A DNA stretch of 64,000 nt, taken from contig NZ_BBNM01000008.1 of the NCBI RefSeq assembly GCF_000760595.1, positions 1 through 64,000 on the forward strand, read 5' to 3'. The position numbers and the translations under genes were made by a program. Numbering within the stretch: position 1 is the stretch's first letter; each line of letters starts with the position of its first letter. The DNA is from Acinetobacter soli (lineage in GTDB: Bacteria; Pseudomonadota; Gammaproteobacteria; Pseudomonadales; Moraxellaceae). Below, piece by piece: positions 50,284 through 59,136 of this stretch. Under the pieces are notes generated by a model. That model made no database searches. It was not told the origin of the DNA and saw only the letters and a list, made by a program, of their open reading frames with translations.

Positions 50284-51117
50284 TTAAAGCGATTCGATTT
50301 CCCTGAACAACGCTTGATAGGCCAAGGTCAGTTTATGTTCAGGTGCCAAATGAACCAACGGCAAGTTCTTTAGATGTGATTCCTTCATCAATACTGAAGG
50401 CGGCAACATATGATTGAGTACAGGTAAGCCTTCATCTTTCAATTGTTGCACCACTTCGCGTGGAAGTTTGGCTTGTGCCTGAAACTGATTGACCACAATT
50501 CCTTCAATTTCGAGACGATCATTATGATCATCTTGGGTTTCGATCACATTTTCAATCAATGTTTGTAACGCACGTTTGGAAAATACATCACAATCAAAAG
50601 GGATCAGGACACGATCGGCCGCGATTAATGCCGATAAAGTAAAGAAATTGAATGCGGGCGGCGTATCAATATAAATCCGGTCATATTGACCAGCAAGTGA
50701 GGTAATCGCATCACGCAATTTATAAATTTTATGCTTGGACTCGAGCGCATGTTCAAGACTACCCAGTTTTGGGCTAGCAGGAAGCACATCTAATTGAGGA
50801 AACGCGGTAGGATGAATAAAACTGTCGAGCCCTTTGGCACGCGATTTCAAAAGTGAGCCGATGGCATTGCCAATCAAGCCTTTGGGCTGATTTCCACCGA
50901 GTACATCGTCGTAGAAATTTTCAATATTGGGCTCAAGTACGGGTTTGTCTGCCGCATAGGTGGCCGCTTCACCCAGCAAATACTGGGTGGAGTTGGCCTG
51001 TGGGTCAAGATCGATTACTAAGGTTTTAAAATGCTTGGCACTGATTGCGGCCAGATTTACCGTAATACTGGATTTTCCAACCCCACCTTTTTGATTGAAT
51101 ACCACTCTTGTCAGCAT
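50284..51117 (-). CDS. ParA family ATPase (MinD/ParA/Soj-like)
   Basis: A 277-residue deviant Walker ATPase: KGGVGKSS (10-17) with the signature Lys, DLDPQANST for Mg2+ binding, and YDRIYIDTPPAFNFF for Walker B. No parB gene is adjacent, so it is an orphan ParA, perhaps placing a cargo other than the chromosome. It is followed by a small lipoprotein gene in the same unit. The specific role is unknown. Confidence 0.88.
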   Translation of the reverse strand: MLTRVVFNQKGGVGKSSITVNLAAISAKHFKTLVIDLDPQANSTQYLLGEAATYAADKPVLEPNIENFYDDVLGGNQPKGLIGNAIGSLLKSRAKGLDSFIHPTAFPQLDVLPASPKLGSLEHALESKHKIYKLRDAITSLAGQYDRIYIDTPPAFNFFTLSALIAADRVLIPFDCDVFSKRALQTLIENVIETQDDHNDRLEIEGIVVNQFQAQAKLPREVVQQLKDEGLPVLNHMLPPSVLMKESHLKNLPLVHLAPEHKLTLAYQALFREIESL

Positions 51118-51199
51118 ACTTCCCCCGCTTCGTGTTTATTTTTCTTTCGTACACAGTTTAACCCAGCATACGAAATAAAAGGAAAAGTATGTCAAACAA

Positions 51200-51592
51200 T
51201 TAGTTAAAAACTGGTTTGATGATCACCAGACTCATGATTGCCACAAATGCAATCGCCCCCAAGAATAGTCCGGCACGACGTTGGACCAGTAAAATTTGAT
51301 TATCCTTTTTAAAGGCTTTCATGAGCGATGACAACAGTACCAAAAACAGAACCATCTTGGCATAAAACCAAGGCTGAACCTGAAAATGCTTCATAAACAG
51401 TAATACAACACCCGTTATCAGCACAATGCTATAACTTAAATGTTGCAAGGCTGTGAGCGGCACACGGGCAATTGGGTTGGGCTGCTGATTTTGCGTACCG
51501 ATAAATAAGGTGAAAGCACGAGCAACAAAGACGACCAGTGCGACGGTCACCGCAGTCATATGAATTATTTTAGTGATGAGATGCGCATCCAT
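51200..51592 (-). CDS. SirB family membrane protein
   Basis: A 130-residue inner-membrane protein with four transmembrane helices. It fits the SirB/YchQ family (HMTAVTVALVVFVARAFTLF, then QPWFYAKMVLFLVLL), first named as an invasion-gene expression regulator in Salmonella but without an established biochemical role. It starts 11 bases after the BolA gene ends and is likely co-transcribed. Confidence 0.75.
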   Translation of the reverse strand: MDAHLITKIIHMTAVTVALVVFVARAFTLFIGTQNQQPNPIARVPLTALQHLSYSIVLITGVVLLFMKHFQVQPWFYAKMVLFLVLLSSLMKAFKKDNQILLVQRRAGLFLGAIAFVAIMSLVIIKPVFN

Positions 51593-51603
51593 ATTTTATC
51601 ACC

Positions 51604-51912
51604 TCAACGTTTCGGTGCATGTGCACAATCTGGGCTATCAGGTGCCTGCCCTTGCCACTCTTGAGGAACATAAGCATGAATGGCCAAAGCATGAATACGT
51701 GCCGGGCTCATTAAATCGGCAGCTAGCGCATAAACTTTCTGGTGACGCTGTACCAAACGTAATCCATCAAATATCGGACTGACCACCACAACTTTAAAAT
51801 GGCTTTCTTTTCCCGGAAAATATCCTCCATGACCGGCCGACTCATTGATGACCTCAAGATGAATAGGATTCAGTGACATCAATCGCTCTGTTAATTGCTG
51901 TTCAAGGCTCAT
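51604..51912 (-). CDS. bolA: BolA family protein
   Basis: A small iron-sulfur trafficking and stress-response protein that pairs with monothiol glutaredoxins. About 102 residues from the ATG at 51912 with AGGA upstream; an earlier in-frame ATG at 51978 has no ribosome site. The family core is SLNPIHLEVINESAGHGGY ... ESHFKVVVVSPIFDGLRLVQRHQKVYALAA, with the conserved His residues. The C-terminal tail is extended (QEWQGQAPDSPDCAHAPKR) and contains the only Cys. Confidence 0.9.
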   Translation of the reverse strand: MSLEQQLTERLMSLNPIHLEVINESAGHGGYFPGKESHFKVVVVSPIFDGLRLVQRHQKVYALAADLMSPARIHALAIHAYVPQEWQGQAPDSPDCAHAPKR

Positions 51913-52099
51913 GCGTTTTCCTTTTATAGATTCAACTTCTAGGCAGTATATCGTGTTCTCTCTGTTTTCATTGATCATTTATTGAATACCCGCCCAAGAA
52001 ATCACATTCATTTTCGATCACCTCTTAGCCAATACGGGACGTTTTAAGCTTATACTGCCTTTATTTTATTCAATCAGTCGATTTATTTGCATAAAGGTG

Positions 52100-52134
52100 T
52101 TGACCCTTGTTTTTCTTAATGTATTATAGGCGGC
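52100..52134 (+). promoter_or_regulatory. Promoter of the tRNA-Gly genes
   Basis: TTGACC (52100-52105) and TATTAT (52122-52127) are 16 bases apart and followed by a G/C-rich discriminator (GGCGGC). This is typical of stable-RNA promoters under stringent control. Confidence 0.7.
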
Positions 52135-52136
52135 AC

Positions 52137-52212
<76 letters not shown>

Positions 52213-52253
52213 GATATTTTTTGTGAAAGTTTTTGATTAAAACTGCTCATTTT

Positions 52254-52329
<76 letters not shown>

Positions 52330-52339
52330 GATTCTAAAA

Positions 52340-52369
52340 AGCCCTCATCGAAAGATGAGGGCTTTTTTT
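52340..52369 (+). terminator. Terminator of the tRNA-Gly pair
   Basis: A perfect 10-bp stem AGCCCTCATC/GATGAGGGCT with a GAAA tetraloop is followed by a run of T. Confidence 0.9.
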
Positions 52370-52464
52370 ATGCCGTTTATAACGATATGTAGTACTATGA
52401 TTGTAAAGCAGACTCAAATCTAGAAAACGTTTAAAATTAATTACTCGATGGCTGTTTTAAAATA

Positions 52465-52500
52465 AAGAAGGGCCTAACAATATGACTAAAGTTAGGACCC
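52465..52500 (-). terminator. Terminator of the CsgG/HfaB-like operon
   Basis: On the minus strand GGG-T-CCTAAC pairs with GTTAGG-CCC (one bulge) and is followed by a T-rich run (TTCTTTATTTT), about 22 bases after the last gene. Confidence 0.55.
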
Positions 52501-52522
52501 TGAAGAATCAAATGTGAGGGTA

Positions 52523-53143
52523 TTACTTCACAACAACAGAAATACCACCTGTGTTCACTGCACCCACTGCTGAAGTACTAATACCATTGATCCGGTTCAC
52601 TAAGCCCGCGGTATTGACCGATGCATCAATTGAACCTGAGTTGTAGGCAATATTTGCAGCGCTATAATTGCTGAGTGTTTCATCGAGTGAGTTTTCAAAG
52701 TTAGAGCCATAAGCAGAGTTAAATGCGCTACCGTAAGAACTGCTATTTGAATACCAGCCCCAACCTGAAGATCTTGTAGCGCCTCTAGCTGCAGCCATTG
52801 ATGCTGATTCTGCACCTGAACTACCAGCACTTAAACTGCCTTGTTCTAAATAAATATCGCCAGTGTTGGCTGCACCTAAAGCAGATGTTTCAACCGCTAT
52901 GGTACTTCCAACATTTCTGAGTGAGTTGAATGCTCCCAAAGTATTGACAGATGCATCTACATCACCTGTATTCACAGCAACATTAAATGCGGTACTGGTC
53001 GTACGATCTGCATATCGTGCTAATGCGTTAATAATACTTGTTGCACCTGTATCAATGCTGACATGGTATGGAAAAGCATTCGCCATAGCTGCGGTTGAAA
53101 GAAAGGCTGCTGCTAAGGCAATTTTTGTGATAGTCGTTTTCAT
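52523..53143 (-). CDS. Exported repeat protein, candidate secreted/amyloid-like substrate
   Basis: 206 residues. Signal peptide (KIALAAAFLSTAAMANA), then two related repeats, residues 54-98 and 164-205, sharing the pattern NxAxNxGxxDASVNTxG and TSAxGAxNTGxI, separated by a Ser/Gly/Tyr/Asn-rich linker (SSGWGWYSNSSSYGSAFNSA). No cysteines. Regular NTG turns suggest a beta-solenoid or amyloid-like fold. It is the third gene of an operon with a CsgG/HfaB-like secretion protein, so it is a good candidate for its substrate, in the place of HfaD of the Caulobacter holdfast anchor. AAGGA precedes the ATG. Confidence 0.55.
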   Translation of the reverse strand: MKTTITKIALAAAFLSTAAMANAFPYHVSIDTGATSIINALARYADRTTSTAFNVAVNTGDVDASVNTLGAFNSLRNVGSTIAVETSALGAANTGDIYLEQGSLSAGSSGAESASMAAARGATRSSGWGWYSNSSSYGSAFNSAYGSNFENSLDETLSNYSAANIAYNSGSIDASVNTAGLVNRINGISTSAVGAVNTGGISVVVK

Positions 53144-53229
53144 AGTTGTATTCCTTTTTTTGTTTTGAAATACTCCTCGCTGAGTACTTCTTTTTTATAA
53201 TGGTAGCGAGCCCATTTACTGCAAATTCT

Positions 53230-54405
53230 TTAGTCGCGCTGAATGCTCGACCAGTAGTTGTCTTCAAACCCAGGTACCGCATCGGTCAGGAGTTTTTCTT
53301 GTTCAGCATCACTGTTTTCTGGAACCACTTTCGCTGGTGGCGTAACCGCTGGTTTCATGCTGATGTACTTGATCAGATCTTTCTTATTCAGTTCAGAATC
53401 GCCATCTGGATTACTAATCAAGTTCGATTCTTTTTCCTTCATGGGCTGTATATCTTTATTGGGTACATTGACCGGTTTATTTTTTTCAGTCGACGGATTT
53501 GTTTTGGTCAGTGACGATTCTGTCACGCCACTGGTCACTGGTGTTTTTTGCTGCTGTGTCTCTTTATATTTGTAGAGTGCCACCGAACTCTGGGTGAGAC
53601 TTAAACGCCCAAATTCGGGTGGAATGGTGTTGCGACAGCCTTCAAATGTGGATGGCGGCACGACCTGACTAAGCAGCTCAAACGTGGCCAGATTGAGCAT
53701 TTGACGCAGTGCAAAATTGGTTGCTTCACGTTCACCTTTACCAATTTGAATGTTTAAAAGTGTTCGTCCTGCAAAACGACCCGCGCTAATCCCGTAATCT
53801 TGCGCGACGATTTGTTTTTGCAAAGATACATTCCCCACCACTTTACTGGTGCGTGCATCGGTTAAGGACAAATCAAGACCAACGATAATCCGGGTCTGAC
53901 TGTAATTTGGCCCTACTCCACCAATTTGCATATCAAAACCACCACCTGGGATAAAATCCAAACTATTAATACTGCCTGTCACATAGTAATTAGAAGCTTG
54001 AATCATACGCGGATCACGAATCCCCCATTTGGCTTCACTTTCAATAATGCGTGGGTCACGTCGGTTGAGTAAACTCACACCCGCGCGGAACAAGGCCGAC
54101 TGCACCATATCTCCTGCACCTTGAGTGACCAATTTACCTGTGCCACCGTCAGTCACGACGTCCTTACCTGTCTGATCTAAAATGGCACCTACAGAAAAGT
54201 TGACGTCATTGCGTATTTGACCTTTTAAGCACGACAATGCCATGTCAAAAGGAGTAAAAATGTCTGTAATTGCTGGCCCTTGAACGAGGCTTACAGGTTC
54301 TTTATTTGAAACCGCTAAGCCAGTACAACCGCTCAGGAAAGCGCTGAAAAATATCGTGGTACCCACCGAAGATATTTTGATTTTATTGGAAGTAAGATTC
54401 AGCAT
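53230..54405 (-). CDS. CsgG/HfaB family outer-membrane secretion lipoprotein
   Basis: 391 residues. A lipobox FLSGC (C27) ends the signal peptide. The CsgG-like domain (about 35-270) includes TDIFTPFDMALSCLKG, FSVGAILDQTGKDVVTDGGTG, IQASNYYVTGSINSLDF and YGISAGRFAGRTLL. This family forms the nonameric pore that exports curli (CsgG) or attaches holdfast (HfaB). The last 120 residues form a Ser/Lys/Pro-rich tail that curli CsgG lacks. Its ATG overlaps the end of the preceding small gene by seven bases, and the repeat protein follows after 86 bases. Confidence 0.75.
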   Translation of the reverse strand: MLNLTSNKIKISSVGTTIFFSAFLSGCTGLAVSNKEPVSLVQGPAITDIFTPFDMALSCLKGQIRNDVNFSVGAILDQTGKDVVTDGGTGKLVTQGAGDMVQSALFRAGVSLLNRRDPRIIESEAKWGIRDPRMIQASNYYVTGSINSLDFIPGGGFDMQIGGVGPNYSQTRIIVGLDLSLTDARTSKVVGNVSLQKQIVAQDYGISAGRFAGRTLLNIQIGKGEREATNFALRQMLNLATFELLSQVVPPSTFEGCRNTIPPEFGRLSLTQSSVALYKYKETQQQKTPVTSGVTESSLTKTNPSTEKNKPVNVPNKDIQPMKEKESNLISNPDGDSELNKKDLIKYISMKPAVTPPAKVVPENSDAEQEKLLTDAVPGFEDNYWSSIQRD

Positions 54406-54821
54406 AGTGGTACGTCCGAGTGAGTGCTTAAATTAGGGCAATTCTGATTTTGTTGTTGTGTACTCGAATTGATTGACCCTTCATTAAAGGCAGAGGTTGA
54501 AAGTTTTATACCACTGTTATTTGAACCATTAATTGTGAGTGAGTTCGTCGAGGTATCGAGTGCTCCAATCGACGTTGAACTGGTATTGTTTTGCGTTTCA
54601 ATATTATTGGTGGTATTTACATTGTTGGTAGTATTTAACGTTGTTTTTCCCAAGCCAGAATAATAATCAGAATCCATAAGCTCAATTAAATTGGCTTGAT
54701 AAAGGTTTTCACTAGATCGTGTGCTTGATGCTTTCCAGCGGTAGCTCCAGTCATCGGTAGCATGTGTATTTCCTAGAAAACACAAACATATTAAAGCGAC
54801 ATTGATTGCTGATAGTTTCAT
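54399..54821 (-). CDS. Small exported Asn/Thr/Ser-rich protein, HfaA-like position
   Basis: 140 residues with a signal peptide (SAINVALICLCFLGNTHA), a short charged segment (DDWSYRWKASSTRSSENLYQ) and a long Asn/Thr/Ser tract (TTLNTTNNVNTTNNIETQNN), ending with two Cys, the last residue included. It is first in the operon with the CsgG/HfaB-like gene and overlaps it. Size, composition and position recall HfaA or CsgA-type subunits, but no sequence motif proves this. It could be a fibre subunit or a nucleator. Confidence 0.5.
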   Translation of the reverse strand: MKLSAINVALICLCFLGNTHATDDWSYRWKASSTRSSENLYQANLIELMDSDYYSGLGKTTLNTTNNVNTTNNIETQNNTSSTSIGALDTSTNSLTINGSNNSGIKLSTSAFNEGSINSSTQQQNQNCPNLSTHSDVPLC

Positions 54822-55883
54822 AATCTTTACCGTCCTTTTTTATCTAGATCTTTTTCTAATTAGCTTCCTTCCACAGTTAATAATTCTAGAAAATAATTTT
54901 TGTAAATACAAAACAAATAAAATAAAGCAACCTAAAAATACAATTTACCTTCAATCTATTTAAAGCATATATTATTGTTTTAAATAATATTAATATATTT
55001 TAAAAACAGTGTAACAAATTATTTTTAAAATAGTTTCTCGTAAACTTAAAATATAATTATCAATAAAATAATTTGTAAAAAAATCATTAATCAAATTTAA
55101 AATTGATTAATTTTTTTATTAAAAAAATATAATTTTAGAATTAAGTCCATGTTTTATATCAAATTTTTAAAAAAATGAAACTTAATAAATAACATTATTA
55201 ATATATTTATTATTATCTAATTGTTACTTTTTGATAATGAATCTTATTTCTAATGTTGTATGAATTAAATAATTATTAAGAAACCATTAGAAATTTATTT
55301 AATATAAAAATTAAATAACTAAAAACGAAATTCTTATATGAAAAATACTTCAATTATACTTTAAAATAAAATCAAAATTTTAATCACTAATAATTCAACC
55401 TATAAATATGAAAAAATATATGTTATACTATAACGATTTAAATACTGATTTTTACTTGAATTGCCATTTAGTTAATATTTTATTTAAAATACAATTAACT
55501 AGGAAATAAAATTTATCAAAAGATAAAAATATTTTTATAGAATTGAGCACATCATTAGCATTTTTAAAAAAAATTATTAGTTTGAATCGTAAAAATATTC
55601 TATATTTATTGTCTATATTTAAATGAAAGATACATTGATTTAAGTTTGAATCGTTTTAATTTATTGAAGTAACGCTCATCAATTTTTTAGAAATTAGAGC
55701 AATCTCGATCTGGTTAGCTGTAGTTTTTCATAAATGCTATTGATTATGATTACATTTTTAAACTTCATAAAATCAAATTTACCCGATTAGGTATTGATCT
55801 GATAAAACATGTCAGCTTAACTTGTATTCTTATACCTTATATCTTTTCAATGCGATCATCAGTATAAAATTAAAATTAATCGA
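54822..55883. other. 1-kb extremely AT-rich spacer without genes
   Basis: Consists almost wholly of A and T runs; no convincing ORF on either strand. It contains one perfect Zur-box-like palindrome (55421-55435), listed separately. It separates the HfaB-like operon (promoter presumably at its left end) from the AraC-type gene. It looks like H-NS-silenced horizontally acquired spacer DNA, which is inference. Confidence 0.6.
55421..55435. promoter_or_regulatory. Second Zur-box-like palindrome
   Basis: TGTTATACTATAAC is identical over 14 bases to the site between znuA and zur. It lies about 600 bases upstream of the HfaB-like operon in AT-rich DNA. No -10/-35 pair is certain next to it, so function is open. 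Confidence 0.45.
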
Positions 55884-56909
55884 TTAGCTTTGTATATCTT
55901 CTTGTTTAAGATTTTTTCTAAATTGTAAGGGTGTAATGTTCATCCAAGATTTGAAAGCACGTTGAAAAGCACTTTGTTCAGAATATCCAAGCAGATCTGC
56001 GACTTGATTAATCGTAAGTTTCTCATTTTCAAGATATGTGATCGCTAATTTTTTTCTGACTTTATTTACACATACGTTAAAGTTTAGTTTTCTTTGAAAA
56101 AGTTTATTTTTAAGTGTATGCGTTGAAATATTTAAATAATTTGCCACATTATTTAAGGTGATTTCTTTGATACAATGCATAATACATATTTCAAGTCTTT
56201 GCTCAAAATCGTGATTTGAAGGCAAATCTAAAATATGCCGATTTGCTTCCTGTTTAAGTATCTTATATAAAATCGGATCCTTTGTGGGTAAGCGTATACT
56301 TTCTAAATGGGAAGCTGACATCACAACAGAAATAATTGGGCTGTTGAAATGAACAGGACATCCTAATATTTTTTCATAAAAATCAGAATTTTCCGGCTTA
56401 TCGTAATAAAATGAAATCTTTTCTAATTTTAATTCTTGTGGATCAATAATTTGTCTAGCAATCTCAATATAAGTAAAAACAATGACCTCATCGACTAAGA
56501 GACCAGCTTTTTCATGAAAATCAGACCATACAAACTCAATCAGGTCATTTTTAACTTTTAAACTACCCGAATTGTAATCTACAATTAAACGCTCATAGTA
56601 GATAAAATCCATAGCAGCTTGATATAAATTTTCTCGTGCAAGAATGAGATAACCTGTTAGCCCAGCACAGGAAATATTTGCATGTTTTGTAATTTTAATA
56701 CTTAAATCAGGAACAGGATATTGTTCATAAAGTTCATAAATAATTTTTTGCCATGTCGAAAAGGGTACACGATCATAAATATTATTTAGTGATAAATAAC
56801 GAGAATCATGAAAATAAGATCTACAGCTTTCTGGAACTTTTAAATGGTAAGATTTACAAAAATCCACAATCATGAGTAATAAAAGTACAGTCACCGAAGT
56901 TTTTATCAT
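55884..56909 (-). CDS. AraC family regulator with Arabinose_bd-type N-terminal domain
   Basis: 341 residues. The N-terminal 220 residues resemble the OruR/ArgR-type sensor domain (VPFSTWQKIIYELYEQYP, then TGYLILARENLYQAAMDF), and the C-terminal helix-turn-helix pair is ITLNNVANYLNISTHTLKNKLF and LTINQVADLLGYSEQSAFQRAFKSW. It follows the pilus operon on the same strand after 65 bases, so it may be co-transcribed and act on the pilus or the HfaB-like operon. AT-rich coding sequence. Confidence 0.75.
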   Translation of the reverse strand: MIKTSVTVLLLLMIVDFCKSYHLKVPESCRSYFHDSRYLSLNNIYDRVPFSTWQKIIYELYEQYPVPDLSIKITKHANISCAGLTGYLILARENLYQAAMDFIYYERLIVDYNSGSLKVKNDLIEFVWSDFHEKAGLLVDEVIVFTYIEIARQIIDPQELKLEKISFYYDKPENSDFYEKILGCPVHFNSPIISVVMSASHLESIRLPTKDPILYKILKQEANRHILDLPSNHDFEQRLEICIMHCIKEITLNNVANYLNISTHTLKNKLFQRKLNFNVCVNKVRKKLAITYLENEKLTINQVADLLGYSEQSAFQRAFKSWMNITPLQFRKNLKQEDIQS

Positions 56910-56974
56910 TAAATTTCATTCTATTTGGGATTAAGTTCAATCAAAAAATGAGTAAGTTATACTTACATTAAGAT

Positions 56975-57715
56975 TTATTTAAACTTATAGTAAAGATATT
57001 TAAATGAATATGCAAAGCCATCGTCTCCAATAAGGCTAAAATCGATCTGCTTCATTTGGTCAGGGATATGATCGATTGGGTAAACCTGTCGAGATTTTGG
57101 TGCAAGCATCTGTTCAAGGTTTGCCTGAACTGGTATTGAATGTTGGTCTGATCTTAATGTAATTTCGGAAAAAGAAATAAAGTATGCACTCGGATTTTCA
57201 CTGATCAAATACTGTTGACCATCTATTGTTTTAAAAGAAAATTTCAGCTGCGCTGCAACAGCTTGAAGATCCATTTTTGGAACTTTTTTAGGTCGATAAA
57301 AAAGTTTTAACTGCGTTTGCATGGTGAGATCAAGTTGGTTGTCGGTATTCGAACCGGTGAACACTGACGATTTTCCCGGTACCTCATATAAATTGAGCCA
57401 AAATTGTGATTCCTGATCTGTATCTTGTTTTTCACCTGTGTAGATAATCTTTAAAACCTGTACAGCTCCACTCTGCATTTTAAAGACAGGAGGATTGATC
57501 AAAAAAGGTGCCTGTTTTGTATTTGGATCTCCAGCACCATCATCCACCCATGCTTGTACCAATACTGGATAATGATTTTTATTGACCACAATAAATGATC
57601 GAGATGATTCAGAACTATTGTAAATCACACGTGTATTTTCAGGAAGCAACCCGGCTAGTGCAGCCTTAGAGGTATACATACAGCAACTTATTAATATAAA
57701 ACAGAAGATTTTCAT
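56975..57715 (-). CDS. Periplasmic fimbrial chaperone (second)
   Basis: A PapD-like chaperone of 246 residues: signal peptide (FCFILISCCMYTSKAALA), an N-terminal Ig domain (TRVIYNSSESSRSFIVVNK, with the subunit-binding FWLNLYEVP) and a C-terminal domain ending in FSYK-type strands. The conserved Arg (TRVIY) and Lys (LKLFYRPKKVP) that anchor the pilin C-terminus are present. Overlaps the adhesin gene (ATGA). A second, dedicated chaperone for the adhesin is likely. Confidence 0.85.
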   Translation of the reverse strand: MKIFCFILISCCMYTSKAALAGLLPENTRVIYNSSESSRSFIVVNKNHYPVLVQAWVDDGAGDPNTKQAPFLINPPVFKMQSGAVQVLKIIYTGEKQDTDQESQFWLNLYEVPGKSSVFTGSNTDNQLDLTMQTQLKLFYRPKKVPKMDLQAVAAQLKFSFKTIDGQQYLISENPSAYFISFSEITLRSDQHSIPVQANLEQMLAPKSRQVYPIDHIPDQMKQIDFSLIGDDGFAYSFKYLYYKFK

Positions 57716-59136
57716 TGTATCTTGACCAATACTGTAGCAGTGGCATATACCCTTCCTGCTGTAGCGGCACCTTTGGGTAGTTTCTTCAGAACTGCACGAT
57801 AAGGAATCCGGTATAACGTATGGTTGGCTACAGGCGAACCGATCACTTGAGCATTTTGCGTCAGTGAGTACCAGCCAGCCGAATTTCCGCTTGGATAATT
57901 AATTGCACTGTAACAGTATCCACTACATCCTGTTCCAAAGGTGGCTGGAAATGTACCCGTTAACCCTGGCTGGCCCACAAAATTCATGGTGGTGTTATTG
58001 GCTGGGTTGGTCAGATAAATTCCGACATTTTGAGCTAAGCTCGGATCTTGTCCGTATTGGTTTGAGATTAAGGCACTCACTCCTGTAGAGGAATTGACCA
58101 AACCTAAGGTTTGCGCGGCATCGTAACTTGAAGAGGAGACCTGTATACCGATGGCATTCTGCCCCGACGATATCCCTCTTTGGGCGCTATTATGACATTG
58201 TACCTGTACCTCAAAATCTGCTGAAACCTCTCCTCCATCGTTCAAAGCCTGCGTATTGGTTTTCGGAAAATTCACCACAGGTGTGGTAAAAGTAGTTAAG
58301 CATGAATTCGATGGCGGGCTCATACTTACTGCATTATATAATGTGTAACCAATACCATTATCCGCTCCCCAGAAAGCGAAGTTGGTTGTATGACTTTCTC
58401 CAATTTCATCGTGACCAAACGTGACAGGTTGTGGACCAATACCATTGGTTTTATTACTCAACTGAATATACGCTGCTGGGCCCAAGTAACTATATATTCC
58501 ACTAGATAGCCAAGGCTTAACCACGCCTGTATTGGTTTCAGGGTTGGTTTGTATGCGTATTAGCTCTGCTTGTAAGTTTGGAATATGTTTGAGTCGAATA
58601 CAAATTTTACCCACCGCACAGCCATTTGCACCTGAGCCAGTTTCGTAATTCACGGGAATATCCTGATAATATTGAGTAACGATCTTTCCCGCCATCGTTA
58701 ATCTAAGACCAAGAAGCTGTGCCGCGGTATAAAATACACCAGATTGCCCACCTGCATCCGTTGCCGCAACTTCGGTACGACCACCGTAAAAATCATCTCC
58801 ATTGGTTGAGACAAGAAAGGTGATGTAGTTCTGGTCGCCCTCATCGCATGTCCATAGAATAGACTCTGAATTGGCATTTCTTGCACGAAACTCTGTTGGT
58901 GCAACCACCGTACTGGCAATCACGCTACCTAATGGCTGTATCGCCTGATTCATTAGTTGCACATTACCAAATCGAATTTTTGCCGCACTCCAGTCATCTG
59001 TTTCCAGATATTGAGGTGATCTATTCATTGTGCATTGTGCCCAGCCTTGACTAGACACTAGCAGTATCAATAGCGACACAAAACTTAAAACTATACGTTT
59101 AAAATGTGATTGAAGACCTGTATGAAGAAGGAACAT
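57712..59136 (-). CDS. Fimbrial tip adhesin
   Basis: 474 residues. After the signal peptide (ending SSQGWAQ) a large N-terminal receptor-binding domain (about 35-280) is followed by a pilin domain (about 285-474) that starts with NFPKTNTQALNDGGEVSADF and ends in TAGRVYATATVLVKIQ, the donor-strand groove type. Two-domain layout and position after the usher mark it as the tip adhesin, comparable to AcuG of the Acinetobacter thin pilus. The receptor is unknown. It starts directly at the usher stop. Confidence 0.8.
   Translation of the reverse strand: MFLLHTGLQSHFKRIVLSFVSLLILLVSSQGWAQCTMNRSPQYLETDDWSAAKIRFGNVQLMNQAIQPLGSVIASTVVAPTEFRARNANSESILWTCDEGDQNYITFLVSTNGDDFYGGRTEVAATDAGGQSGVFYTAAQLLGLRLTMAGKIVTQYYQDIPVNYETGSGANGCAVGKICIRLKHIPNLQAELIRIQTNPETNTGVVKPWLSSGIYSYLGPAAYIQLSNKTNGIGPQPVTFGHDEIGESHTTNFAFWGADNGIGYTLYNAVSMSPPSNSCLTTFTTPVVNFPKTNTQALNDGGEVSADFEVQVQCHNSAQRGISSGQNAIGIQVSSSSYDAAQTLGLVNSSTGVSALISNQYGQDPSLAQNVGIYLTNPANNTTMNFVGQPGLTGTFPATFGTGCSGYCYSAINYPSGNSAGWYSLTQNAQVIGSPVANHTLYRIPYRAVLKKLPKGAATAGRVYATATVLVKIQ

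Noticed and set aside
50284..51117. Plasmid or phage partition locus
   Set aside because: The ParA gene has no parB or centromere-like repeats beside it and sits among ordinary chromosomal genes.
55409..55510. Short ORF of about 33 codons containing the second Zur-like palindrome
   Set aside because: No ribosome site and a composition set by the AT-rich background; likely chance.
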